Made by a program: the position numbers and the translations under genes. A DNA stretch of 64,000 nucleotides from Streptomyces sp. DH24 (GTDB lineage Bacteria > Actinomycetota > Actinomycetes > Streptomycetales > Streptomycetaceae): NCBI RefSeq assembly GCF_029813775.1, contig NZ_JARVKW010000009.1, forward strand, positions 124,001 through 188,000. Reading direction: 5' to 3'. The notes beneath the pieces were generated by a model. It saw nothing but the letters and a program-made list of their open reading frames with translations. It was not told where the DNA came from and did no database searches. Shown in pieces: positions 1 to 7,343 of this stretch; position 1 is the first letter of the stretch; every line of letters begins with the position of its first letter.

Positions 1-5
1 ACGCA

Positions 6-21
6 TGAGTACCTGTACTCA
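6..21. promoter_or_regulatory. 16-bp inverted repeat at the left edge, operator-like
   Basis: Perfect arms TGAGTAC and GTACTCA are separated by two bases. The size and symmetry suit a dimeric regulator. Any controlled gene would lie left of the window, because the nearest gene to the right ends toward it. No regulator can be named. Confidence 0.35.
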
Positions 22-126
22 CCCGCGCCGAAGGCGGTGGTCATGCGAACAGTCTGGTGGACGTGTGCCAGTACGGTCAGCCCCGTCGTGCCCCGGTCGC
101 TTCACCACGCCGTGACTGCCACCGTG

Positions 127-180
127 CCGGAGACGCCTCCCGCACCGGCCACATTCAGCTGGTGCGGGAGGCGTCTCCGG
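127..180 (-). terminator. Hairpin terminator downstream of the xylanase gene
   Basis: A perfect 20-bp GC-rich stem (127-146 with 161-180) encloses a 14-base loop. It lies 29 bases past the xylanase stop codon, where a transcript terminator is expected. It has no T run, as is usual in Streptomyces. Confidence 0.8.
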
Positions 181-208
181 TCGCTAGTCCACGCCGGCAA
201 GGCAAGAA

Positions 209-1342
209 TCAGCCTCGCGCCCCCTTCAGCGTGTCCCGCAGGGCGTAGAACGCCGGCTTGCGGTCGAAGTCGTCGGTCATGACCGTCGCGGAGCCCTCGC
301 CCTCGAAGAACACCGGCACCCACGAGTACTTGTCCGTGAAGCCCCAGATGGTGAAGGAGTTGCAGCCGTCCACGGCCAGGCACGCCGACAGCGCCCGCTG
401 GTAGTAGTCGGCCTGCTTCCGCTCCTGCGCCTGCGTGGGCACGCCGTTCTCCGGCAGGTCCATCCGCACGTCCAGTTCGGTGACCGCCGTCTCCAGGCCC
501 AGCGCGTCGAACCGCCGCAGGTTGGTCTCCAGGTCGCCCGGGAAGCCGTACCGCGTGCTCAGGTGCGCCTGCACGGAGAAGCCGTGCACCGGGACGCCCT
601 GCCGCAGCAGTTCCCGCGTGAGCGCGTAGTAGGCGTCGCTCTTGGCGTTGACGCTCTCGACGCCGTAGTCGTTGAAGAACAGCTTCGCCTCCGGGTCGGC
701 CTCGTGCACCCACCGGAACACGTCGGCGACGATGCCCGGACCCAGCTCGCGGATCCAGATGTTGTCCTGCGTACGGAGTTCGCCCTCGCCGTCGAAGATC
801 TCGTTGGCGACGTCCCACTGCTGGATCCGGCCGGCGTACCGGCCGACCACGGTGGTGATGTGCTCGCGCAGGATCGCCCGCAGCTCCTCCTTGGAGAAGC
901 CGCCCTTCTCCAGCCACGCGGGGTTCTGGCTGTGCCACAGCAGCGTGTGCCCGCGCACGACCTGGCCGTGCTTCTCGGCGAACTCGACGATGCCGTCGGC
1001 CGCCGCGAAGTCGTAGCGGTCCCGCTCGGGGTGGATGAACTCCCACTTCATCTGGTTCTCGGGGGACACCGAGCTGAACTGGCGTCCCAGGATCTTCCGG
1101 TACTCCTTGTCCGACGTGAACGGGTCCGGGTAGTCCTGCTCCAGGTGGTGGCCGCCGCCGGCCACGGCCGTGCCGACGAAGAAGCCCTCGGGCGCGGCCT
1201 CGCGCAGCCGGTCGAACCTTGCGTTGGAGTGCGGCGCGGCCTCCCGGCCTGCCGACGGGTCGGCCGTGGCCACGCCCGCCACGAGCGGCAGGGTCAGGGC
1301 GGCGGCGGCCAGGGACGCGGTGGCGAAGCGAATGGGTCTCAT
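209..1342 (-). CDS. Secreted GH10 endo-1,4-beta-xylanase
   Basis: A 377-residue enzyme predicted to cut the beta-1,4-xylan backbone outside the cell. Residues 1 to about 28 form a signal peptide (MRPIRF, Ala/Leu core, ATADPS). The rest is a single GH10 barrel. WDVANE carries the acid/base Glu181 and VTELDV carries the nucleophile Glu289; GHTLLWHSQ is the substrate-cleft motif. There is no carbohydrate-binding module. The ATG at 1342 was chosen over the upstream in-frame start at 1468 because the signal peptide begins there and the extra residues look non-coding. An inverted repeat lies 32-60 bases upstream. The gene is monocistronic, between its own terminator and a pseudogene scar. Confidence 0.95.
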   Translation of the reverse strand: MRPIRFATASLAAAALTLPLVAGVATADPSAGREAAPHSNARFDRLREAAPEGFFVGTAVAGGGHHLEQDYPDPFTSDKEYRKILGRQFSSVSPENQMKWEFIHPERDRYDFAAADGIVEFAEKHGQVVRGHTLLWHSQNPAWLEKGGFSKEELRAILREHITTVVGRYAGRIQQWDVANEIFDGEGELRTQDNIWIRELGPGIVADVFRWVHEADPEAKLFFNDYGVESVNAKSDAYYALTRELLRQGVPVHGFSVQAHLSTRYGFPGDLETNLRRFDALGLETAVTELDVRMDLPENGVPTQAQERKQADYYQRALSACLAVDGCNSFTIWGFTDKYSWVPVFFEGEGSATVMTDDFDRKPAFYALRDTLKGARG

Positions 1343-1373
1343 GCGGGGAGTCTCATTCCGTCGTTCGTTCTCG

Positions 1374-1401
1374 AATGTTTCGAAACCCGTTCCGAAACAT
1401 T
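1374..1401 (-). promoter_or_regulatory. Operator-like inverted repeat upstream of the xylanase gene
   Basis: Arms AATGTTTCG (1374-1382) and CGAAACATT (1393-1401) are perfect complements 10 bases apart. The left arm overlaps a smaller palindrome, GTTTCGAAAC (1377-1386). Streptomyces xylanase genes are known to carry CGAA/TTCG-type palindromes bound by sugar-responsive repressors, and this fits that pattern. The specific regulator is inferred, not shown. Confidence 0.6.
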
Positions 1402-1526
1402 TGGGGTTGACGGAAGCTAAAGGCCCGCCGAGCGCGAGGTCAATACCCGTGCACCTGATCGCACACAAAGCGCCCCGCCGCCGGCCTGTGACCGGGGGCG
1501 GGGCGCATGAGGGCGCGGAGGGAGCG

Positions 1527-1652
1527 TCAGCCCTCCGAGGCGTACGTCAGCAAGCCCGCGCACGCGGTGGGCGCGACCGCGAGGCGCGGGCCTGCCAGGT
1601 GCTTGGAGTCGCGGACGTGGACCGCGCGGGCCGCCGTCGCGATCTCCACGCA
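1527..1652 (-). pseudogene. 3' remnant of a DUF397-domain gene
   Basis: The last 41 codons of a DUF397 protein remain, reading CVEIATAARAVHVRDSK then GPRLAVAPTACAG to a TGA stop. CVEVA and VHVRDSK-GPRLAV are the hallmark of this small Streptomyces family, which is usually encoded behind an XRE-type regulator. The N-terminal W-KSSYS part is absent. The homology stops where an oppositely oriented ATPase tail begins at 1653, so no complete product is possible. Confidence is high for the family and good for pseudogene status. Confidence 0.75.
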
Positions 1653-1895
1653 GCGGACACGCTCCGCATCGAGGTCACGGACACGCGCGGTGACCGGCTG
1701 CCGTGTCCTCGGGAGCCGGGGTGGGACGCGGAGTCGGGCCGCGGCCTGCTGCTCGTGGAGGCGCCGGCGGACCGCTGGGGCGGGTCGGAAGGCCGCTTCC
1801 CACGCAAGACGGTGTGGGCGGAAGTGGGCCCGGAAACACCGGAACCCGTCTCCTCGGGCTCCGGTGTCGCCAGCGCCATTCCCCAAGGAACGTGA
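1653..1895 (+). pseudogene. 3' remnant of an RsbW-like ATP-binding (anti-sigma type) gene
   Basis: The last 80 codons of a GHKL-type serine kinase/ATPase remain. They include LRIEVTDTRGD (the D-x-G ATP-binding box region) and ESGRGLLLVEA, then DRWG and KTVWAE, the standard ending of Streptomyces RsbW-like proteins. The N-terminal half with the N-box helix is missing, and no start codon or ribosome-binding site precedes the homology. It begins at the base after the antisense DUF397 remnant. Such ATPases are often divergent from XRE-DUF397 pairs, so both tails look like what is left of one deleted locus. Confidence 0.75.
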
Positions 1896-2099
1896 GGGAG
1901 AAAGAACCCGACCGAGCCCCACCCCTCCCGCCCGGCTCGTCCGCTCACTCAGGAGGGTGAACATCACGGGCCCGGCTGGATTTCCGGACCCTCAACTCCC
2001 CTACGCTCGGCGCAAACAGCCCCAGACAGACGTCGGCCCCCGCAGGGACTGCCATCCCGATGCGAGGGCCTGACCACTCAGGAAGCAAGGACCTTCCCG

Positions 2100-3083
2100 A
2101 TGGATACGCAGAACCCTAGCGTGCGCCCGCACGCCGAGTCAGCCCTTGCTGACGATCGGTCCCACGCACGGGGGACCCCACGCCCCCGTGTACGCCCCGC
2201 CGGGGGCGTCGCCCACGACAACCGCCGCCACACCTCCCGCTTCACGGTGATCGGCAACCACCTCACCCAGCATCCGGACCTCTCCCTCCTCGCCATCGGC
2301 CTGGCGTGCCACATCCAGTCGCTGCCGACCGGCGCCCGCGTCGACATCAAGACCCTCACCGCGCGCTTCCCGGAGGGCGCTACCCGGATCGCCGCGGCGC
2401 TGCGCGAGCTGGAGGCCCACGGCTATCTGCGCCGCACGCGCGAGCGCACCCCCGCAGGCCGCATCGTCACCCGCACGATCTCCTGCAACCAGCCCGCGGC
2501 GCCCCGGCACCAAGTACCGACCGAGCGCGCGCCCCACGCGCCGCCGCCCGAGCTCCCGGAGCAGGCCCCCGCTCCCGCACCCGTCCGCCAGATCCAGCGC
2601 CCGCCCCGCAAGAAGCGCCCTCTCCCGGCCGTACCCCAGCCGGCCTGCCCCTCCCCCGCCCTGCTCCAACGGGCCGTCGACCTCCTCACCGGCCTGCGCC
2701 GCCACGACCCGGCGCTGCTCCTCTCCTCCTGCGACACGGCCCACCTCGCCCCCGGCGTCGCCGCCTGGCTGGAACGGGACGTCACCCCCGCCGCCGTACG
2801 CCACGCCCTGACCAGCGATCTGCCTCCAGAAGGCCTGCGCCGCCCGGCCGCCCTCCTGGCCCACCGCCTCACGGCCCTCCTGCCGCCGCCGCCCCCGTTC
2901 CGGCCGAACCGCCGCCCGTCCGGCATCCCCTGCGCAACTGCGACGGCTGCGATCGCGCGTTCCGCTCCCCCGCCCCCGGCACCCGCTGCCGCGACTGCCA
3001 CGCGGCAGCACCCGCCGGGGAGACCGACGCTCCGCCCCGGAATCATCTCGCGGGCACCCACTGACCAGGAGAAACGCACGTAG
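2100..3083 (+). CDS. Helix-turn-helix protein with an apparent C-terminal frameshift
   Basis: As read, 327 residues. Residues about 40-125 form a winged helix-turn-helix like a Streptomyces-specific family (FTVIGNHLTQHPDLSLLAIGL, then ALRELEAHGYLRR as recognition helix and wing). A Pro/Ala-rich linker and a helical domain (about 180-265) follow. Near the C-run at 2892-2896 the frame appears to slip. The open frame continues as Pro/Ala-rich filler to 3083. The alternative frame, ending at 3064, encodes LRNCDGCDRAF then RCRDC, a four-Cys zinc ribbon that I recall as the usual ending of this family. The gene may be damaged, or the C-run may be miscounted. DNA binding is likely; the target is unknown. 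Confidence 0.75.
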   Translation: MDTQNPSVRPHAESALADDRSHARGTPRPRVRPAGGVAHDNRRHTSRFTVIGNHLTQHPDLSLLAIGLACHIQSLPTGARVDIKTLTARFPEGATRIAAALRELEAHGYLRRTRERTPAGRIVTRTISCNQPAAPRHQVPTERAPHAPPPELPEQAPAPAPVRQIQRPPRKKRPLPAVPQPACPSPALLQRAVDLLTGLRRHDPALLLSSCDTAHLAPGVAAWLERDVTPAAVRHALTSDLPPEGLRRPAALLAHRLTALLPPPPPFRPNRRPSGIPCATATAAIARSAPPPPAPAAATATRQHPPGRPTLRPGIISRAPTDQEKRT

Positions 3084-3185
3084 ATGCTCGCTCCCGTCAC
3101 CATGCCCGGCGGAATGTTCACGTACCAGACCGTCGTACGCAGCGAACGCGTCCACGTCGTCCGGCTCACCTGGCTGGGCGGGTAG
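3084..3185 (+). CDS. Possible 33-residue protein of unknown function
   Basis: ATG at 3084 to TAG at 3185 encodes a peptide starting MLAPVTMPGG and ending VVRLTWLGG. Nearly every codon ends in G or C, the local coding signature, and an AGGAG lies about 12 bases upstream. It follows directly after the frameshifted HTH gene and could be co-transcribed with it. I do not recognise the family. It could also be a chance open frame. Confidence 0.4.
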   Translation: MLAPVTMPGGMFTYQTVVRSERVHVVRLTWLGG

Positions 3186-3245
3186 AGCCGTCACTCGGCT
3201 CACCCGTCAGGAATCCGAGGACTGGGGCCCATCGACGCCCCGCCC

Positions 3246-3278
3246 CCTTAACCCCGCCTTAAGCCGTCATTAAGCGCC
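3246..3278. promoter_or_regulatory. Three 11-bp phased direct repeats with TTAA cores
   Basis: Three successive 11-base units read CCTTAACCCCG, CCTTAAGCCGT and CATTAAGCGCC. Direct repeats phased at 11 bp are typical of OmpR/PhoP- and SARP-class binding sites, but the core matches no consensus I can name. They lie about 120-150 bases before the glucanase start and are unusually AT-rich for the surroundings. Confidence 0.4.
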
Positions 3279-3396
3279 GCCCCGGGACTGATCCGGCGGT
3301 TGGTTGCCGCGTGAACCGTCCGTAGCATCCACCACGATCGACCATGCTCGACCATCACACTCAACCAACCCCCCACAAACAGAGGTGTGTTCAGCC

Positions 3397-4302
3397 ATGG
3401 CTGCTCATCGCGCACGCCGGCGGTCGCTCGGCGGGCTCGCGCTGCTGGTCGCCGCCGCCGTCACCGGCGCCCTCGCCCTCACCGGCACCGGACCGGGCAC
3501 CGACCGGGCCGACGCCGCCACCGCCGCCACCGACACGGCCACCCCCACGGCCGTGACCTGGTCCGACGAGTTCGACGGCGCCGCCGGCACCGCCCCCGAC
3601 CCGGGCAAGTGGACCCTGGAGACCGGCGGCACCGGCAACGGCAACAACGAGCTGCAGTACTACACGAACAGCACGGACAACGCCGCCCTCGACGGCAACG
3701 GCAACCTCGTCATCACCGCCCGCAAGAACACCGACACCGGGCTCCAGTGCTGGTACGGGCCCTGCGAGTACACCTCGGCGCGGCTCAACACCGCCAGTAC
3801 CTTCACGCAGGCCTACGGCCACTTCGAGGCCCGTATCAAGATCCCGCGCGGGCAGGGCATCTGGCCGGCGTTCTGGATGCTCGGCGACGACCTGGGCAGC
3901 GTCGGATGGCCCAACAGCGGCGAGATCGACATCATGGAGAACGTCGGCAAGGAGCCGAACACGGTCCACGGCACCCTGCACGGCCCCGGCTACTCCGGCA
4001 GCGGCGCCCCGTACAGCCTCCCCGACGGCCGGGCCTTCGCCGACGACTTCCACGTCTTCGCGGTCGACTGGAGCCCCGAGAAGATCACCTGGTCCGTCGA
4101 CGGCCAGACCTACCAGACCCGCACACCCGCCGACCTCGGCGGCAACAAGTGGGTCTTCGACCACCCGTTCTTCCTGATCCTCAACCTCGCCGTCGGCGGC
4201 AACTGGCCCGGCAGCCCCGACGCGAGCACCCAGTTCCCGCAGACGATGACCATCGACTACGTACGGGTGTCCGCGGCCGACAGCGCCGCCGCGAAGGGCT
4301 GA
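3397..4302 (+). CDS. Secreted GH16 glucanase (laminarinase-like)
   Basis: A 301-residue exported endo-beta-1,3-type glucanase. ATG at 3397 follows AGAGGTG at good spacing and opens a signal peptide (RARRRSLGG, hydrophobic core, ADAAT). The GH16 jelly roll starts near WSDEFDG. GEIDIMENVG is the family active site, with nucleophile Glu176, assisting Asp178 and acid/base Glu181. WPAFWMLG and the C-terminal LILNLAVGGNWPG are conserved GH16 segments. No carbohydrate-binding domain is present. Fungal or algal beta-glucan is the probable substrate; exact specificity (1,3 or mixed-linkage) cannot be read from sequence. Confidence 0.93.
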   Translation: MAAHRARRRSLGGLALLVAAAVTGALALTGTGPGTDRADAATAATDTATPTAVTWSDEFDGAAGTAPDPGKWTLETGGTGNGNNELQYYTNSTDNAALDGNGNLVITARKNTDTGLQCWYGPCEYTSARLNTASTFTQAYGHFEARIKIPRGQGIWPAFWMLGDDLGSVGWPNSGEIDIMENVGKEPNTVHGTLHGPGYSGSGAPYSLPDGRAFADDFHVFAVDWSPEKITWSVDGQTYQTRTPADLGGNKWVFDHPFFLILNLAVGGNWPGSPDASTQFPQTMTIDYVRVSAADSAAAKG

Positions 4303-4310
4303 ACCCCGGC

Positions 4311-4345
4311 GCCCCACGCCCCACGCCCCACGCCCCACGCCCCGC
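4311..4345. repeat. Five tandem copies of a 7-bp unit
   Basis: GCCCCAC is repeated four times exactly, followed by a variant GCCCCGC. It lies just after the glucanase stop codon, between the glucanase and the LysR gene. It is probably slippage-prone spacer with no evident function. Confidence 0.8.
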
Positions 4346-4483
4346 GGCACGCCGCCCGCAGAACGCCCCGGCCTCCCGAACGACGAGTCCGGGCCGCGTT
4401 CCGGCACCCGTGCCGCGGGGCGCTCCGCCACAGGTCCGTACCAACCCCTTGCCCCCGTCCCGGCCGCGCCGCAAGCTCCCCTC

Positions 4484-5440
4484 ATGGAGCTGGAGTTGCG
4501 GCATCTGAGGACGATCCGGGCGATCGCCGACGCGGGCAGTCTCACCAGGGCGGCGACCACGCTGGGCCTGACCCAGCCCGCACTGAGCGCCCAGCTCAAG
4601 CGCATCGAACGAGCCCTGGGCGGCACGCTGTTCGCGCGCGGCCGGCACGGCGTACGGGCCACCCCGCTCGGCGAGCTCGTCCTGGAGCGCGCCCGGGTCG
4701 TCCTGCCCGCCGTGAGCGAACTCCAGCAGGAGGCCAACCGGTTCGCCCGCGACCGGCACGCCAAGCAGCGCCTGCGGATCGGCGGCACGCACGGCCCGCT
4801 GCTCGGCGCCCGCGTCGACCGGCTCGCCGGGGCCGTGCCGGGCGTCACCGTCACCACCTGCGCCTCCTGGTCCGAACGGCGACTCGCCGAACAACTCAGC
4901 GACGGCACCCTGGACTTCGCGCTCGCCGGGACCTGCGGTTCCGCCGCACCGCCGGGCGCGCCGCACCTCGTATGGCAGGAAATCGCCGTCGACCCCGTCT
5001 TCGTCATGCTCCCCGACGACCACCGGCTCGCCCACCGCCCCGACGTGGACCTCGGCGAACTGGCCGACGACGCGTGGGCCTGCGTCCCCGGCGACGGCTG
5101 CTTCGGCGACTGCTTCACCGCCGCCTGCGCCCGTGCCGGGTTCGCCCCGCGCCGCATGTACGAGACGGACACCGCGTCCCTCGTCCACCTCGTGCAGGTC
5201 GGCCGCGCGGTGGGCCTGTGCCGGGCGACCTTCCCGGCCACGCCCGGCGTCACCACCCGGCCGCTCGCCGGTACGCCGCTGCTGTGGCGGCACCTGCTCG
5301 GCCGGCATCCGGCGTCACAGCCACCGGACCTCGCGGCGACCGTGCTCGCGCAGGCCCGCCACGCCCACGCCGCCGCGGCGACACGCAGCACCGGCTACAC
5401 CGACTGGCTCGCCTCGCACGGGCCTGGCCGGACGCCCTGA
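4484..5440 (+). CDS. LysR-family transcriptional regulator
   Basis: A 318-residue regulator. The N-terminal winged HTH (residues about 1-60, MELELRHLRTIRAIADAGSLTRAATTLGLTQPALSAQLKRIE) is typical of LysR. The remainder matches the two-lobed effector-binding domain (about 90-300). The last codons (LASHGPGRTP) lie inside the first unit of a 44-bp tandem array, so the C terminus may have been replaced or extended by the repeat. The flanking glucanase and protease genes are in the same orientation, so there is no classic divergent target and the regulon is unknown. Confidence 0.92.
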   Translation: MELELRHLRTIRAIADAGSLTRAATTLGLTQPALSAQLKRIERALGGTLFARGRHGVRATPLGELVLERARVVLPAVSELQQEANRFARDRHAKQRLRIGGTHGPLLGARVDRLAGAVPGVTVTTCASWSERRLAEQLSDGTLDFALAGTCGSAAPPGAPHLVWQEIAVDPVFVMLPDDHRLAHRPDVDLGELADDAWACVPGDGCFGDCFTAACARAGFAPRRMYETDTASLVHLVQVGRAVGLCRATFPATPGVTTRPLAGTPLLWRHLLGRHPASQPPDLAATVLAQARHAHAAAATRSTGYTDWLASHGPGRTP

Positions 5441-5729
5441 AACGCCGGACCCTCGCCTCGCACGGACCCGACCGGACGCCCTGAAACACCGGACCCTCAC
5501 CTCGCACGGACCCGACCGAACGCCCTGAAACACCGGACCCTCACCTCGCACGGACCCGACCGAACGCCCTGAAACACCGGACCCTCACCTCGCACGGACC
5601 CGACCGGACGCCCTGAAACGCCGGACCCTCACCTCGCACGGACCCGACCGGGCAGGACGCCCTGAAACACCAGGCTCCCGCCTCGCACGGACCCGACCGG
5701 GCAGGACGCCCCGAGACACCAGGCCCCCG
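5412..5729. repeat. Tandem array of about seven 44-bp units
   Basis: Units start with CCTCGCACG at 5412, 5456, 5500, 5544, 5588, 5632 and 5681. Spacing is exactly 44 bases except the sixth unit, which is 49 because of a GGCAG insertion that also appears in the last copy. Units differ at only a few positions. The first unit encodes the end and stop codon of the LysR gene. Since 44 is not a multiple of three, longer frames through the array rotate and are not credible genes. There are no spacers, so it is not a CRISPR. Confidence 0.9.
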
Positions 5730-5843
5730 CTTCCATAACGCCGGGGAGGAGGGTCAACCGGCGGCTTACCCGGGCGCCTTGGCGCTCCCTACGGTTTCGG
5801 CACCTCCCCACGGAGCTTCCCCACCGAAACCGAGGAGATCCCC

Positions 5844-7277
5844 ATGCTCCAACGTCACAGCCGAGCTCTGTGCGCCGCCCTGGCGGCAACCGGCGCCCTG
5901 CTCCTCACGGGCCTGAGCGACACGGGTGCGGCAGCGACCACGGCCACCCGCTCGGCCACGGCCACCGACTCCGCCGCAGCAGCCACCGCCGCGTCCGCCA
6001 CGTCCGCCACCCCCGCCGCCTCCCCCTCCGCCGCCGAAACCCTCCGTACCGCCGACGCCCCGCCCGCCCTGCTGCACGCCATGCAGCGCGACCTCGGCCT
6101 CGACCGGCGGCAGGCTCAGCGCCGCCTGGCCAACGAGGCCGAGGCCGGCGCCATCGCCGGGCGGCTGCGCGCCGCGCTGGGCGCCGACTTCGCGGGCGCC
6201 TGGGTGCGGGGCGCCGAGTCCGGCACGCTGACCGTGGCGACCACCGACGCCGCCGACGTACCGGCCATCGAGGCGCGGGGCGCCGTCGCCGCCGTCGTAC
6301 GCCGTCCGCTCGCCGTGCTCGACGCGGCCATGGCCCGCCTGGACCGGGCGGCACGGGACCGCGGCGCCACCGTCGCCCCCGTCCGGTACGTCGACGTCCG
6401 TACGAACTCCCTCGTCGTCGAGACCGCCGAGCCGGCCGCCGCCCGCGCCCTGCTGCGCGCCGCCGGCGTCGACCGCTCCCTCGCCCGCGTCGAGCGGTCG
6501 GCCGAACGGCCGCGCCCGCTCTACGACTTGCGGGGCGGCGACGCGTACTACATGACCAACAGCGGCCGCTGCTCGGTCGGCTTCCCCGTCACGCGCGGCG
6601 CCCAGCACGGCTTCGCCACCGCCGGCCACTGCGGCCGGGTCGGCACCGGCACCACCGGCTACAACCGCGTCGCGCAGGGCACCTTCCAGGGCTCGGCCTT
6701 CCCCGGCAACGACATGGCCTGGGTGGCCACCAACACCAACTGGACGGCGACCCCGTACGTGAAGGGCGCCGGCGGTCAGAACGTCCAGGTGACCGGCTCC
6801 ACCCAGGCCCCGGTCGGCTCGTCCGTGTGCCGTTCCGGCTCCACGACCGGCTGGCACTGCGGCACGATCCAGCAGCTGAACACCAGCGTCACCTACCCCG
6901 AGGGCACCATTTACGGCGTCACCCGCACCAGCGTGTGCGCCGAGCCCGGCGACTCCGGCGGCTCCTACCTCTCCGGCAGCCAGGCCCAGGGCGTCACCTC
7001 GGGCGGCTCGGGCAACTGCTCGACGGGCGGCACGACGTACTTCCAGCCGCTCAACCCGCTCCTGCAGGCCTACGGCCTCACCCTCAGGACGACCACCGGC
7101 GGCCCCGGCGAGCCCGGCGAACCGGGTGAGCCCGGCGGTACCTGGGCCGCCGGCACCGTCTACCAGGCGGGCGCCCAGGTCACCTACGGCGGCGCCGCCT
7201 ACCGGTGCCTGCAGACCCACCAGGCCCAGGTGGGCTGGGAGCCGTCGAACACCCCGGCGCTGTGGCAGCGCGCATGA
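5844..7277 (+). CDS. Secreted S1-family serine protease with CBM5/12 chitin-binding module
   Basis: A 477-residue preproenzyme of the streptogrisin/alpha-lytic type. Order: signal peptide (1 to about 30), an Ala/Thr/Ser-rich stretch, an alpha-lytic-type prodomain (about 70-225), the mature protease from about residue 228, a GEPGEPGEPGG linker, and a C-terminal chitin-binding module (about 434-477, WAAGTVYQAG through WEPSNTPALWQ). Catalytic residues are His262 (TAGHCG), Asp290 (GNDMAW) and Ser371 (PGDSGGS). GAGGAG ahead of ATG 5844 is a strong ribosome-binding site. Tethering to chitin suggests degradation of fungal or insect wall protein. It is closest in layout to SprC-like proteases, but I do not assign a symbol. 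Confidence 0.94.
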   Translation: MLQRHSRALCAALAATGALLLTGLSDTGAAATTATRSATATDSAAAATAASATSATPAASPSAAETLRTADAPPALLHAMQRDLGLDRRQAQRRLANEAEAGAIAGRLRAALGADFAGAWVRGAESGTLTVATTDAADVPAIEARGAVAAVVRRPLAVLDAAMARLDRAARDRGATVAPVRYVDVRTNSLVVETAEPAAARALLRAAGVDRSLARVERSAERPRPLYDLRGGDAYYMTNSGRCSVGFPVTRGAQHGFATAGHCGRVGTGTTGYNRVAQGTFQGSAFPGNDMAWVATNTNWTATPYVKGAGGQNVQVTGSTQAPVGSSVCRSGSTTGWHCGTIQQLNTSVTYPEGTIYGVTRTSVCAEPGDSGGSYLSGSQAQGVTSGGSGNCSTGGTTYFQPLNPLLQAYGLTLRTTTGGPGEPGEPGEPGGTWAAGTVYQAGAQVTYGGAAYRCLQTHQAQVGWEPSNTPALWQRA

Positions 7278-7295
7278 CCCGCTGAGGGGGGCGCG

Positions 7296-7321
7296 GGGCC
7301 CGGCGGCCGGCCGCCGGGCCC
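7296..7321. terminator. Bidirectional palindromic terminator between convergent genes
   Basis: A perfect 26-bp palindrome with arms GGGCCCGGCGGCC and GGCCGCCGGGCCC lies 18 bases after the protease stop. It is 22 bases from the stop of the convergent gene on the minus strand, so it can serve both. Confidence 0.75.
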
Positions 7322-7343
7322 TTCGGCGTTGCCCGCGGACGGC

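Noticed and set aside
1170..1652. Upstream part of the plus-strand frame that contains the ATPase tail
   Set aside because: Before 1653 it is antisense to the xylanase start region and the DUF397 remnant and has no ATPase homology.
5250..5551. Minus-strand frames reading MRGEGPVFQGVRSG-type peptides through the repeats
   Set aside because: The 44-base period is not a multiple of three, so the reading frame changes each unit; no coding signal.
5412..5729. CRISPR-like array
   Set aside because: Units are contiguous without spacers, and no cas genes are present; it is a tandem repeat.
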